A stretch of DNA of 59,217 bases from Arenibacter amylolyticus (GTDB lineage: Bacteria > Bacteroidota > Bacteroidia > Flavobacteriales > Flavobacteriaceae). The stretch covers positions 1 through 59,217 of the forward strand of contig NZ_MTAZ01000030.1 of the NCBI RefSeq assembly GCF_002150785.1, written 5' to 3'. Made by a program: the position numbers and the translations under genes. The notes under the pieces were generated by a model. The model had not been told where the DNA came from. It made no database searches and worked only from the letters and a program-made list of their open reading frames with translations. Positions 41,552 through 51,673 of the stretch are shown here, in pieces (position 1 is the first letter of the stretch; each line of letters opens with the position of its first letter).

Positions 41552-44347
41552 ATGGAAAAAGACCCATATAAAGTAAAAAAGGAAATAACTCTGGCGGGAA
41601 ATCCTTTCAGTTATTACAGTCTTACCGCATTAAAAGACCAGGGGTACCCAATAGATAAACTCCCATTTTCTATTCGTATCCTTTTAGAAAATGTACTCCG
41701 TAATTACGATGGTTTTGCCATTACCAAGCAGCATATTGAGACCTTGCTAGACTGGCAACCACTCGGATCTGACAAGGACATCCCCTTTAAACCCGCCCGG
41801 GTTTTAATGCAGGATTTTACAGGAGTACCGGCGGTGGTAGATATTGCCTCCCTCCGTGCAGAGGTGGCCAGAAAGGGAGGAAATCCGGAATCGATAAATC
41901 CGCTAGTCCCCGTAGACCTGGTCATAGACCATTCTGTACAAGTAGATTATTTTGGCACCAATTATTCCTATGAGCGGAACATGGAAAAGGAATATGACCG
42001 TAACAAGGAACGGTATCAATTTTTAAAATGGGCCCAGAAATCCTTCGATAATTTTAGTGTAGTACCCCCGGGTATGGGCATTTGCCACCAAGTGAATCTA
42101 GAATATTTCTCTAAAGGAGTTATTTCAAGAGACGGAGTGTTATTTCCAGACACCCTCGTAGGTACGGATAGTCATACCCCCATGGTCAATGGCATTGGCG
42201 TAGTGGCCTGGGGCGTAGGCGGGATAGAAGCGGAAGCTGCAATTTTAGGACAGCCTATTTACTTTATCACCCCTGAAGTCCTTGGCCTTAAGCTTACGGG
42301 AAAACTTCCCTTAGGCGCTACCGCCACCGATCTTGTTTTAACTATTGCCAATGTGTTGAGAAAACAAGGCGTAGTAGGCAAATTCGTAGAAGTATTTGGC
42401 CCTGGTCTAGATCACCTTTCCGTACCAGATAGGGCCACCATCGGCAATATGTCTCCCGAGTTTGGGTGTACCATCACCTATTTCCCTATAGATGACAAGA
42501 CGCTAGAATACATGCGAAAAAGCAATCGCTCCGAAGAACATATCGCCTTAGTAGAGAAATATTGCAAAACCAATATGCTGTGGAGGGAAAATGAGGAAAG
42601 CATAAGGTACAGCGAAGTAATAGCGCTAGACGTCTCCTCAATAGAACCTACCGTAGCAGGCCCTAAAAGACCACAAGACAAGATTTTGTTAAGGAATTTT
42701 AAACCTACATTTATAGACCTACTAAACCATTCCTTTGAGCGCGAATATATAGAGCAAAAAGACCGAGAAACCATAAACTCATTGGCTAGATGGAAAGGGG
42801 AAGGGGGCAACCAACCCGAACCTCAAACCCAACATCAGCCCCACAAAGCAGTAATTGAAACCAAGGAAAAGGACGGACTCAAAACGGTCTGGATAAACGA
42901 GGGGGACGATAAATTTATGCTTTCTGACGGTTCTGTAGTGATCGCCGCAATAACCTCTTGCACCAATACTTCCAACCCTTTTGTAATGATTGGGGCAGGA
43001 CTGGTGGCTAAAAAGGCCCGTGAACATGGTATTGATGTAAAACCTTGGGTAAAGACTTCACTCGCCCCAGGCTCCAAAGTAGTCACCGATTATTTAAAGA
43101 AAGCCGACCTGATGAAAGATCTGGAAGCCTTACAGTTCCATTTAGTAGGTTATGGTTGCACCTCTTGTATAGGGAACTCGGGCCCCTTGCCACCAGCAAT
43201 AGCAAAAGCTGTGGACGATCATGAATTGGTGGTGTGTTCTGTACTCTCAGGGAATCGAAATTTTGAGGCTAGGGTACATTCTCAGGTAAAAATGAATTTC
43301 CTTATGTCGCCCATGTTAGTAGTAGCCTATGCCATTGCAGGAAGGGTAGATATAGACCTTAGCAAGGCCCCTATTAGTTACGACAAAAATGGATTGCCCG
43401 TATACCTCAAGGATATCTGGCCTACAGACGACGAAATTAATGAAATACTAAGTAAAGTTCTCTCTCCCAAAGATTTTGCGAAAAATTACGGGGAGATCTT
43501 TGAGGGCAATGAGATCTGGAAAAACTTGGAGATTCCAGAGGGAAAACTGTACCAATGGGACAAGGACTCCACCTACATTAAAGAAATCCCCTTTTTCCGA
43601 GATATCTCTGCCGAGGCGCCTGACTTAAAAGACATTCAGCATGCCCGCGCACTATTGGTACTAGGAGATAGTATTACTACCGATCACATCTCTCCTGCCG
43701 GTGCTTTTGACGAACATTCAGCAGCGGGAAAATACCTGATCTCCAGAGGGGTAAAAAAGGAAGAATTTAACTCCTACGGGAGTCGCCGCGGAAATGATGA
43801 ATTGATGGTCCGCGGCACTTTTGCCAACGTTCGCATTAATAACAAACTCGCCGAGAAAGAGGGGGGCTATACCACCTATCTGCCAACACAAGAAGAGATG
43901 TTAGTTTATGATGCCGCCAAAAAATACCAAGCAGACAAAACCCCATTGATAGTGCTTGCGGGCAAAGAATACGGCAGTGGATCCTCTAGGGATTGGGCCG
44001 CCAAAGGCACCTTTTTATTGGGAATAAAAGCTGTACTGGCCGAAAGCTACGAACGTATTCACCGCAGCAACTTGGTAGGACTAGGGGTCTTGCCCCTGCA
44101 ATATAAAGAGGGGGACACCGCAGCAAAATTGGGAATCAGCGGGGAGGAAACATTCACCATAACCGGTATTGCCAAGGACATTAGCCCCATGAAAGAGGTA
44201 CAGGTGATTGCAAGGAACGATAAAGGGGAAGAAATAAAATTTGGTGCGATCACCAGGCTCGACTCCCTAATAGACATTGAATATTACCGCCATGGAGGAA
44301 TTCTACAGTATGTACTTAGGCAGCTCTTGGAAAACGAAAAGCACTAA
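41552..44347 (+). CDS. acnA: Aconitate hydratase A
   Basis: A 931-residue aconitase of the AcnA/IRP1 type. The iron-sulfur cluster ligands are Cys470 (SCTNTSNP), Cys536 and Cys539 (GCTSCIGNSGPL), with the 66- and 3-residue spacing known for the family. The N-terminal part has DFTGVPAVVDIA and the substrate-binding DSHTPMVNG; the swivelling C-terminal domain has GDSITTDHISPAG and YGSGSSRDWAAKG. Converts citrate to isocitrate. First of four forward genes with short gaps (47, 72 and 32 bases), so probably an operon with the OsmC, GAPDH and flavoprotein genes. Confidence 0.97.
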   Translation: MEKDPYKVKKEITLAGNPFSYYSLTALKDQGYPIDKLPFSIRILLENVLRNYDGFAITKQHIETLLDWQPLGSDKDIPFKPARVLMQDFTGVPAVVDIASLRAEVARKGGNPESINPLVPVDLVIDHSVQVDYFGTNYSYERNMEKEYDRNKERYQFLKWAQKSFDNFSVVPPGMGICHQVNLEYFSKGVISRDGVLFPDTLVGTDSHTPMVNGIGVVAWGVGGIEAEAAILGQPIYFITPEVLGLKLTGKLPLGATATDLVLTIANVLRKQGVVGKFVEVFGPGLDHLSVPDRATIGNMSPEFGCTITYFPIDDKTLEYMRKSNRSEEHIALVEKYCKTNMLWRENEESIRYSEVIALDVSSIEPTVAGPKRPQDKILLRNFKPTFIDLLNHSFEREYIEQKDRETINSLARWKGEGGNQPEPQTQHQPHKAVIETKEKDGLKTVWINEGDDKFMLSDGSVVIAAITSCTNTSNPFVMIGAGLVAKKAREHGIDVKPWVKTSLAPGSKVVTDYLKKADLMKDLEALQFHLVGYGCTSCIGNSGPLPPAIAKAVDDHELVVCSVLSGNRNFEARVHSQVKMNFLMSPMLVVAYAIAGRVDIDLSKAPISYDKNGLPVYLKDIWPTDDEINEILSKVLSPKDFAKNYGEIFEGNEIWKNLEIPEGKLYQWDKDSTYIKEIPFFRDISAEAPDLKDIQHARALLVLGDSITTDHISPAGAFDEHSAAGKYLISRGVKKEEFNSYGSRRGNDELMVRGTFANVRINNKLAEKEGGYTTYLPTQEEMLVYDAAKKYQADKTPLIVLAGKEYGSGSSRDWAAKGTFLLGIKAVLAESYERIHRSNLVGLGVLPLQYKEGDTAAKLGISGEETFTITGIAKDISPMKEVQVIARNDKGEEIKFGAITRLDSLIDIEYYRHGGILQYVLRQLLENEKH

Positions 44348-44394
44348 AATGAAAATGCTTTCAAATTGAGCAATAACTTTTAAAACTAATCGCT

Positions 44395-44811
44395 ATGAAA
44401 CGTACCGCACACGCACTTTGGAGTGGCTCCATAAAAGAGGGTGAAGGAAAGCTAACCACCCAAAGTAAAGTCTTAAACAATACCCCGTATTCCTTTACCT
44501 CTCGTTTTGGATATGGGACCAGCACCAATCCGGAAGAGTTATTGGCGGCCGCACATGGGGGATGCTTTGCCATGGCCTTGTGCAAGATTTTAGGGGAGGC
44601 CGGGTACACCCCAAACTATCTAGATGTGGCTGCTACCGTAATTTTGGATGTAGACAAGCTAGAAATTACGGAATCACACTTGTACCTCAAGGCTAAGGTC
44701 CCCAATATAGCGCTTAAGAAATTTAAGGAATATGCCCATTCAGCCAAGGACCATTGTCCTATGAGCAAGGCGCTAAGTTTAAACATCATCTTGGATGCCG
44801 TTCTAGAATAA
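44395..44811 (+). CDS. OsmC-family peroxiredoxin
   Basis: A 138-residue OsmC/Ohr-fold protein. The peroxidatic cysteine is in AAHGGCFAMAL near residue 56 and the resolving cysteine in KDHCPMSKAL near 122. The N-terminal WSGSIKEGEGKL and the TNPEELLAAAH motif are of the OsmC type rather than Ohr. Reduces organic hydroperoxides; a sensible neighbour for the oxygen-sensitive cluster of aconitase. Confidence 0.93.
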   Translation: MKRTAHALWSGSIKEGEGKLTTQSKVLNNTPYSFTSRFGYGTSTNPEELLAAAHGGCFAMALCKILGEAGYTPNYLDVAATVILDVDKLEITESHLYLKAKVPNIALKKFKEYAHSAKDHCPMSKALSLNIILDAVLE

Positions 44812-44883
44812 ACTAATAACAAGCAGTGAACAACATCCCTTAGCCTTCTAGATAATTGGAACATTAATTTAAAATTATATACT

Positions 44884-45879
44884 ATGAAAATCGCTATCAA
44901 CGGCATGGGTCGCATTGGAAGAGCGGCCCTTAAGTTAATCCTAGAAACCAAAGGGTTAGAAATTATTGCAGTGAACGATATTATTTCTATCGATAACCTA
45001 GCATACCTCCTAAAATACGACAGCGTCTATGGCATTTATGATAAAAAGGTATCCCATACAGGACAGACTCTTATGGTAGGCGGAGTCCAAATTGGCTACA
45101 CTACCATAAAAAACCCTGAAGAATTACCATGGGAGGAAAAAGGAATTGATCTAGTCATAGAAAGCACCGGATTGTTCACGCTTCGCGAAGATGCCGAAAA
45201 GCACATCCATGCCGGAGCCAAAACAGTGGTCATCTCCGCGCCCACAAAAAGTAAGGACACTCCCACGGTGGTCCATGGGGTAAATAGTTTGGACGGGGAA
45301 ATTTCCATTTTTTCCTGTGCCAGTTGCACTACCAACAATATCTCTCCGGTAGTAGAAATCCTAGATCGAAGAATAGGCATTAAAAAAGCTATCATGACTA
45401 CCGTGCATGCTTATACCGCTTCCCAGGAGCTGGTAGATGGCGCATCGCAAAAAAACTTTCGAATGGGCAGGGCAGCTGCCACCAATCTTGTACCAACCAC
45501 CACCGGTGCAGCTATAGCCACTACCAAAGCCTTACCTGGGCTCTCTGGCAAGTTTGATGGAGTAGCCATAAGAACCCCAGTACCCGTGGGATCTATTTCA
45601 GATTTAACCTTTGTTACCAAAAAAGAAGTGACTCCAGAAATGGTCAATGAAATTTTCACGGAAGAAGCTGCATCAGCGCGTTATAACCAGGTATTGGCCG
45701 TTACCAGCGATCCCATTGTCTCCTCGGATATCATAAAGAGCCCCTATGCCTCTACGGTTGATTTAAGCATGACCCGTGTGGTGGATGGCGACTTACTAAA
45801 GGTTATGACTTGGTACGACAATGAATGGGGATTTACCAATCAAATGATCCGAGAAATAGTGGCATTAAAAACATCCTAA
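44884..45879 (+). CDS. gap: Glyceraldehyde-3-phosphate dehydrogenase-type enzyme
   Basis: A 331-residue GAPDH fold enzyme. The Rossmann motif NGMGRIGR, the NAD-selecting VNDI near residue 34, catalytic Cys148 in CASCTTNN and histidine in TVHAYT near 175 are all present, so activity is expected. It is not the plain glycolytic form: the usual NASCTTNCLAP is here SCASCTTNNISP, with a second cysteine (Cys145) three residues before the nucleophile and asparagine in place of the second conserved cysteine. Flavobacteria often have more than one GAPDH. Whether this one is glycolytic cannot be told from the sequence. It sits in a group with acnA and two redox genes. Confidence 0.93.
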   Translation: MKIAINGMGRIGRAALKLILETKGLEIIAVNDIISIDNLAYLLKYDSVYGIYDKKVSHTGQTLMVGGVQIGYTTIKNPEELPWEEKGIDLVIESTGLFTLREDAEKHIHAGAKTVVISAPTKSKDTPTVVHGVNSLDGEISIFSCASCTTNNISPVVEILDRRIGIKKAIMTTVHAYTASQELVDGASQKNFRMGRAAATNLVPTTTGAAIATTKALPGLSGKFDGVAIRTPVPVGSISDLTFVTKKEVTPEMVNEIFTEEAASARYNQVLAVTSDPIVSSDIIKSPYASTVDLSMTRVVDGDLLKVMTWYDNEWGFTNQMIREIVALKTS

Positions 45880-45911
45880 TATCCATTAAAAACCTCTAAA
45901 CGATTTAAACC

Positions 45912-46580
45912 ATGGAAAAGCAACCCGTTACAATAAAAAAGATACATCACATCACCCATGATGTATTACACATTGTCACTGAAAAACCCAAGGAAGCAAG
46001 TTTTGCTCCTGGTCAGGCAACTGAAATATTTTTGGACAAATCTGGTTGGGAGGATCAAGGAAGACCGTTCACTTTTACCTGTTTACCAGAGAAAGACTAT
46101 CTGGAATTTATGATAAAGACCTATCCCAGCCACCAGGGAGTTACCAACGAGCTCCTTAGCCTAGAAGCCGGTGACCAGCTAATAGTAAATGAGGTATTTG
46201 GAGCCATCCATTATAAAGGAGAAGGCACCTTCATAGCAGGTGGGGCTGGCATCACCCCTTTTGTTGCCATTCTTAGAGATTTAAAAGCGCAGGGTAAATT
46301 GGGGAACAACAAGCTTCTTTTTGGGAATAAAACCAAGGCGGATATTATTTTAGAAAAAGAATTTAAAGATACACTAGGGCAAAACTTCATCAATATCCTA
46401 TCCGAGGAGAAAACGGATAATTACGCACACGGACATATTACCGCTAATTTTATAAAGGAAAATACCTCTCTAAATGGATATTTTTATGTTTGCGGCCCTC
46501 CAAAAATGATGGAAGCTGTAGAAAAAGCCCTTGTAGGATTGGGCGTCTCCGAAGAACGGATAGTAAAGGAGGAATTTTAG
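45912..46580 (+). CDS. FAD/NAD(P)-binding ferredoxin-reductase-like flavoprotein
   Basis: A 222-residue cytoplasmic protein of the ferredoxin-NADP reductase fold. FAD motif RPFTFT near residue 51; NAD(P) motif GGAGITPF near 110; CGPPKMM near 195, which positions the nicotinamide. No iron-sulfur domain is attached, so it must pair with a separate electron carrier. Lies 32 bases after gap; 36 bases before a methyltransferase gene. Partner unknown. Confidence 0.88.
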   Translation: MEKQPVTIKKIHHITHDVLHIVTEKPKEASFAPGQATEIFLDKSGWEDQGRPFTFTCLPEKDYLEFMIKTYPSHQGVTNELLSLEAGDQLIVNEVFGAIHYKGEGTFIAGGAGITPFVAILRDLKAQGKLGNNKLLFGNKTKADIILEKEFKDTLGQNFINILSEEKTDNYAHGHITANFIKENTSLNGYFYVCGPPKMMEAVEKALVGLGVSEERIVKEEF

Positions 46581-46616
46581 GCTATTTCAGCTATCTTTAG
46601 GGATACACTGATCATT

Positions 46617-47342
46617 ATGGGATTTTACCAGCAAATTGCGCCTTATTACCACCATATTTTTAAAATCAATGTCCACCAAGTGGAGTTTATCAAATTAAAA
46701 ATTCCAAAAAGGGATAGCAGCATACTGGATATTGGATGCGGAACAGGCACCCTTTCCTTAGCGTTGGGCGAACATTACCAACAAGTGCTGGGTATTGATT
46801 TGGATCCTGAAATGATACGGGCGGCTTTAAACAGAAAGGAGAAGGCGTCAAAATCCATTCAGTTTAGACAAATAAACATGCTTACATTAGACCAACTAAT
46901 AAATGATGGTCCTTTTGATGGGGTTGTTTGTTTTGGAAACACTTTGGTTCATTTAAGTTCGATGGATGAAATCTCTCTTTTTTTACAGCAAGTGAAGTCC
47001 AACCTTACACCAGGTGGAAGATTGCTGCTACAAATAGTCAATTACGATAAAATCCTCGGTAAAAACATTCAACAATTACCCACCATAGATAACGATGAAA
47101 TTATATTTGAACGAAGTTATGGTTACCGCGAATCTGAAAATAGGATTGATTTCCATACGCGGTTAACTATTAAGCGTACCCAAGAAATAATTAAGAACAG
47201 AATTGAATTATTGCCATTGCTAAAAAGCGAATTAACCACTTTATTGAATGAGGCTGGTTTGGCGCATCACAATTACTATGGAAACTTTAATGGGGATCCC
47301 CATTCCATTGACAGTCCGGCTACCATTGTGGAAGCATGGTAA
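46617..47342 (+). CDS. Class I SAM-dependent methyltransferase
   Basis: A 241-residue Rossmann-fold methyltransferase. Motif I is ILDIGCGTGTLSLALG near residues 39-54; the acidic loop GIDLDPEMI follows, and motif IV-like FDGVVCFGNTLVHL is near 100. No signal or membrane segment. The substrate cannot be read from sequence. Last gene of the forward group; convergent with the response-regulator gene, with about 120 bases in between and no clear terminator. Confidence 0.85.
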   Translation: MGFYQQIAPYYHHIFKINVHQVEFIKLKIPKRDSSILDIGCGTGTLSLALGEHYQQVLGIDLDPEMIRAALNRKEKASKSIQFRQINMLTLDQLINDGPFDGVVCFGNTLVHLSSMDEISLFLQQVKSNLTPGGRLLLQIVNYDKILGKNIQQLPTIDNDEIIFERSYGYRESENRIDFHTRLTIKRTQEIIKNRIELLPLLKSELTTLLNEAGLAHHNYYGNFNGDPHSIDSPATIVEAW

Positions 47343-47465
47343 CTCAATGCTCCCTTAGAGCAGCTAGAATTAAAAAAGTATTTTAAAATGGCCGCAGGAA
47401 CGGTCTAGATTGTACTCCCAACTCCCGCATTGCACTAATAGGCTGAATATGTATTGGCCTAACCC

Positions 47466-48101
47466 TTAATTATAAACATTCATCACAGCAATCAGATCTG
47501 GAATAGATTGCACATTTAATTTTTCGAATACCCTATTCTTATAGGTACTCACTGTGGAGACATGTAGGTTTAATTGATTGGAAATTTCCTTTAAGCTTAG
47601 CCCCTCTATCAATTTATGGGCAACCTCTAACTCTCTATTAGATAAGGCTTCCAAGGAAGAAGAACTCTGATGATTATTTAAGGAGTCGGCCACCATTTGA
47701 TCCTTAACCTCATCACTTAAGAATCGGCCTTTCTTCAACATGTCCGTAATAGCGTCATCGATCCGCTCTTTGGACGACAGCTTATTTAAAAATCCATGTG
47801 CCCCCATTTTCAGGTAGCGCAAAGCGTACAAATGCTCCTCTTGGGAGGAGAATACTAGTATTTTTAGATCTGGCTGCTTTAACTTAATAAAATCTATGGC
47901 CTGCTGCAACGTGCCATTGGGCATATTTACATCTAAAATGGCAAGATCAAAAGTTTCTTTAGAAATTAGGTCGAATAATGATTTATAATCGTCTACCTCC
48001 GATATAAGGGCGTTGGGTCTCATTTTCTCTAACATTTGAACCAACCCCATGCGGACTATTACATGATCGTCCGCCACTAAAATACGAATCGCAGTGTGCA
48101 T
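47466..48101 (-). CDS. LuxR/NarL-type response regulator
   Basis: A 211-residue two-domain regulator. The receiver domain (1-120) has the acidic pair near 11, phosphorylation site Asp57 in LAILDVNMP, and Lys near 105. The C-terminal LuxR helix-turn-helix (about 147-205) reads LSNRELEVAHKLIEGLSLKE and HVSTVSTYKNRVFEKL. It is a DNA-binding output, probably for the surface-structure genes upstream. Two bases separate it from the histidine kinase gene, so they are coexpressed as a pair. Last gene of the long reverse-strand operon. Confidence 0.93.
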   Translation of the reverse strand: MHTAIRILVADDHVIVRMGLVQMLEKMRPNALISEVDDYKSLFDLISKETFDLAILDVNMPNGTLQQAIDFIKLKQPDLKILVFSSQEEHLYALRYLKMGAHGFLNKLSSKERIDDAITDMLKKGRFLSDEVKDQMVADSLNNHQSSSSLEALSNRELEVAHKLIEGLSLKEISNQLNLHVSTVSTYKNRVFEKLNVQSIPDLIAVMNVYN

Positions 48102-48103
48102 AA

Positions 48104-48838
48104 TTATAAATTTATTTCGGGTATGGTGATGGTCACCTTGGTGCCCACTTCCTCGGTGGAATCCACCTTTACTTCCCCCTGCATTAATAGTACAAATTCC
48201 CTAACAATTTTTAGGCTTAAGCCTGCACCTACTTCCCCATTAGTTCCTTGGAACTTGGGGCCCTCAAAGGTGAAGATAGTATCTTGCGTCATAGCATCCA
48301 TTCCTATCCCAAAATCTGTCACAGACAAAACCAGCTTTCCATTCTCCTTCGTCGCCTCAAAATAAATGGGTTTTCCCGGATGCGAGAACTTGATGGCATT
48401 GTTTAGAATTTTTTTCAACATAAAGAATACTAAAAAAGAATCGCTATTAAAGGATAAGTTCCCCTCTCCCTTTAGTTCAAAAGCGATATTCTTTTCCGCT
48501 AGATATTCTTCAAATTCCTTTTGAAGCTGCAAAAATAACTCTTTAGCGGTAAATTTCGATACTTGTGGCCGAAAACCGTCCACTTGGGTTTTAATCCACT
48601 GGCTAGTATCAGTAACCGTCTGAAGGTTTTTCTTGGCATCCTGCGCAATCCTTGGCAACAATTTAAAGAAATCTTCCTGGCTGATGGAACCATTGATTGC
48701 GCCGTCGGTCAGAAAAAATAAATTTCCAAAAACCTCCCTGAAATCGTGGGAAAGAAGGGAAATCCACCCATTCTTTAATTCAATTTCTCGCTTTAGTCTA
48801 TCAATTTCGGCATGAAGCTCATTTATTTCAGTATTCAT
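48104..48838 (-). CDS. Soluble sensor histidine kinase
   Basis: A 244-residue kinase core with no membrane segment or input domain. A short coiled-coil (1-24) leads to the H box with His31 in SLLSHDFREVFGNL, then an HATPase domain with the N box LKKILNNAIKFSHPG (about 140-155), and the G boxes DFGIGMD and GEVGAGLSLKIV. Probably phosphorylates the response regulator encoded 2 bases downstream. Lacking its own sensor, it may receive signals from the hybrid kinase encoded 29 bases upstream. Confidence 0.9.
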   Translation of the reverse strand: MNTEINELHAEIDRLKREIELKNGWISLLSHDFREVFGNLFFLTDGAINGSISQEDFFKLLPRIAQDAKKNLQTVTDTSQWIKTQVDGFRPQVSKFTAKELFLQLQKEFEEYLAEKNIAFELKGEGNLSFNSDSFLVFFMLKKILNNAIKFSHPGKPIYFEATKENGKLVLSVTDFGIGMDAMTQDTIFTFEGPKFQGTNGEVGAGLSLKIVREFVLLMQGEVKVDSTEEVGTKVTITIPEINL

Positions 48839-48867
48839 TCTCTATCTATTTCCAAATCTTATTTTCA

Positions 48868-51648
48868 TTATTCGTTGCCAACGGTATTTACCCCCAACCA
48901 TTTAGTAAGCATATCGCCCAAAGTCTGTTGCAAAAGCGGTTTCGCCAAAAAATCTGTCATTCCCGCGTCCAAACACTTCTCTTTTTCCCCTGGGAGACTA
49001 CCCGATGTAAGGGCTACAATGGGCACATCTATATTATTTTCCAACCCCCTAATTTTCTGAGTAGCCGTCAATCCGTCCATAACAGGCATTTGCACATCCA
49101 TTAAAACTAGGTCTGGATGTTCGCTTTGATACATCTCCACCGCTTCTTTTCCATTTACGGCTTCTAGAACAACCGCGTCTGGAAGCAAGTTTTTTAAATA
49201 CAACTTTGCCAAATAGGCATTCACTTCATTGTCCTCTGCCACTAATATTGTTAAATGACTGCTATTGCTAACCACTGCCTCCTTATTGCGAGTGTGTTCC
49301 CCCTCTTTAGGAAATCGTTTTAGATCGGACAGCACCTGGTACATCTGCTTCATCCTTATAGGCTTAACAATCCGGTTCTGAATATTCAATTCCTCACAGA
49401 CCTCTTGCAGCTCATTGTTATCCGAAGAGCTATACAACACTATAAAAGGTTGTCTATGGGTAAGCGAAGGCGCTATTCCCTTAATCTTCTTAATGGCCTC
49501 TACCCCATTCATTTCGGGCATATGGTAATCCATTATCACCACGTCGAACTCTGAGTGGTCCTTCATAAGGGATAATGCTTCAGGCCCACTTGCAGCCTCT
49601 ACCACGGCGATATCCTTAATCTCCAGCATCCGCCGAAGGATCTTTCTATTTTTGTGGTTATCGTCTACAATAAGCACCTTTTCTATCCCTTGCAATGAGT
49701 GATCTAATTCCTCATATTCTACCTTAAAGTCTACATCAAAGTAGAAATTACTTCCCTCTCCTTGGGTGCTTTCCAATTGCAAGGAACTATCTGCAAGGGC
49801 CAACAACTTATTGGAAATGGTAAGCCCTAAGCCGGTACCCCCGTATCTTTTGGAGATACTGCCATCTTCCTGGGAAAAGGCATTAAAAATATCTTGTTGC
49901 TTTTCTATATGAATCCCAATCCCAGTATCCCTGACACCAAATCGTAGACGCATATTCCCATCCCCCAGATCCTTTAAAATATGGACGTAGAGTTTAATTT
50001 CTCCCTTTTCGGTAAATTTAAGGGCGTTCCCTAATAGGTTTACCAATATCTGCTTTAAGCGCATCGCATCTGCCCAGATATAGCGAGGCATTTTAGGATC
50101 TATGTCTATCAGCATTTCCAACCCTTTTTTATTGATTCCATAGGAAACAATATTGAAGGCTTCAGAAGCTACTTCCTCTACTTCGACCCTATCCCTCACC
50201 AATTTCATATGGTTCCCTTCAATCTTGGAAAAATCCAGGATATCATTTATAATGCTATAGAGAGAAACTCCAGATTGGTTAATAATCTCTAAGTATTGCC
50301 TTTGGGTATCACTTAAATCGGTATCTAGCAAAAGATCGGTAAAGCCAATGATACCGTTAAGTGGGGTTCGAATTTCATGGCTCATATTTGCCACGAATTC
50401 CGATTTCGCCTTGTAAGCCAGTTCCGCCTCTTGCTTGGCCTTTTTAAGGTCATAGTCCAATTTCCTTAACTCGGTAATATCTACCACATTAGCCAAGACT
50501 TGTTTATTTCCTTTTGCATCCTCATCCAAGGTGCTGGTAAAATACCAAATAGCTTCTTCTCCAGAGGCAATGGTGATAGACATTTCCCCAGAAGCCTTCC
50601 CATCGTTTATCACAGCAGCAAGGTATTCCTTAATGTTAGGGAACCGCTCTGGCGCAATTAAATCATAAAGGCTAGATTGGCATATTTTCTCTTTAGAATA
50701 TCCCATAGCCAATAAACCCTTTTGATTTACATCCAAGAAGTTGCCTTCTAAGTCGTGTATACATAGAATTCCTTCAAGATTATCGAAAAGGCTATGGTAT
50801 TTCTGTTCACTTTTAAGCAATAATTTTTCCTTCTCCTTAGACTCCGTAACATCACGGCCAATTCCAATTGTCAGCTGTAATTCCGTATCAGAGGTACAAG
50901 TCCATTGTATCCACTTAATCCCTCCATCCTTGGTTTTATAGCGGTTAGTGAAGTTAACCATCGGCTCTCCATTGGCGAGTCGCTGCACCTCACGGATGGT
51001 ACTTTCTACATCCTCCTCAAAAACAAAATCCAACAAGGAAGAAGCAAAAAGTTCTTCTTCGGTATACCCCAAGGTTTTAGAAACAGCAGGATTTACATCT
51101 ACAAATTTACCTTCAAAAGTAACCACCCCTATCATATCGCTAGAGAGCTGAAACAACCTATGGTGCTTATCTAATAGTTGCTCTTTTTCTTTACTTAGTA
51201 CCCACCTTTGGATCTGCTGCACCGACTTCTCCAGGTAGTTTTTTTCGAAATCCGTTAACTCCCTAGGCGCATCGTCAAAAACATTTAGACTCCCCAACAC
51301 TTCCCCCTTAGAATCCATAATAGGAAAAGACTCGGAAAACTGGACCTCAAACTTTTCGATAGGATGTGGAACCAATTGGATCCCCTTCTCCGCAGTAGCC
51401 GAATGATTTTTAAGGACTGTTCCCAACGGCCATATTTTATTGATAGAATCGTCATTGGACGCTATTACAAAAGCCTCCTGCTCACTAAACAAAGTAATGG
51501 TACACAACCGCAGCGCTATAATTTCCGAAACTGAAATTGCCTGATAGTCAAAAACCTCCGCGTAACGCCTATGGAGCGCCTCCAGCCTGGTAAGGGGTTG
51601 CTCTTGATCTGAGTATGTTTTAGCGTTTTCTACATTCATTTTCATCAA
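48868..51648 (-). CDS. Hybrid sensor histidine kinase (GAF-PAS-PAS-HisKA-HATPase-REC-REC)
   Basis: A 926-residue, soluble multidomain kinase. In order: a GAF-like N terminus (about 20-155), PAS (about 160-275, with DMIGVVTFEGKFVDVNPAV), PAS (about 285-400), HisKA with His424 in MSHEIRTPLNGIIGF, HATPase (about 530-650, DTGIGI and GGTGLGLTIS), receiver 1 with Asp707 (MDYHMPEMNG) and receiver 2 with Asp851 (MDVQMPVMDG). No membrane segment, so it senses a cytoplasmic or diffusible signal. It starts 25 bases after the tip-like protein gene and shares the operon with a second kinase and a regulator: a possible phosphorelay. Start: MMKM, any of the first methionines could be used. Confidence 0.93.
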   Translation of the reverse strand: MMKMNVENAKTYSDQEQPLTRLEALHRRYAEVFDYQAISVSEIIALRLCTITLFSEQEAFVIASNDDSINKIWPLGTVLKNHSATAEKGIQLVPHPIEKFEVQFSESFPIMDSKGEVLGSLNVFDDAPRELTDFEKNYLEKSVQQIQRWVLSKEKEQLLDKHHRLFQLSSDMIGVVTFEGKFVDVNPAVSKTLGYTEEELFASSLLDFVFEEDVESTIREVQRLANGEPMVNFTNRYKTKDGGIKWIQWTCTSDTELQLTIGIGRDVTESKEKEKLLLKSEQKYHSLFDNLEGILCIHDLEGNFLDVNQKGLLAMGYSKEKICQSSLYDLIAPERFPNIKEYLAAVINDGKASGEMSITIASGEEAIWYFTSTLDEDAKGNKQVLANVVDITELRKLDYDLKKAKQEAELAYKAKSEFVANMSHEIRTPLNGIIGFTDLLLDTDLSDTQRQYLEIINQSGVSLYSIINDILDFSKIEGNHMKLVRDRVEVEEVASEAFNIVSYGINKKGLEMLIDIDPKMPRYIWADAMRLKQILVNLLGNALKFTEKGEIKLYVHILKDLGDGNMRLRFGVRDTGIGIHIEKQQDIFNAFSQEDGSISKRYGGTGLGLTISNKLLALADSSLQLESTQGEGSNFYFDVDFKVEYEELDHSLQGIEKVLIVDDNHKNRKILRRMLEIKDIAVVEAASGPEALSLMKDHSEFDVVIMDYHMPEMNGVEAIKKIKGIAPSLTHRQPFIVLYSSSDNNELQEVCEELNIQNRIVKPIRMKQMYQVLSDLKRFPKEGEHTRNKEAVVSNSSHLTILVAEDNEVNAYLAKLYLKNLLPDAVVLEAVNGKEAVEMYQSEHPDLVLMDVQMPVMDGLTATQKIRGLENNIDVPIVALTSGSLPGEKEKCLDAGMTDFLAKPLLQQTLGDMLTKWLGVNTVGNE

Positions 51649-51673
51649 TCTTTTTTCCCGTTCTATCGGCGCC

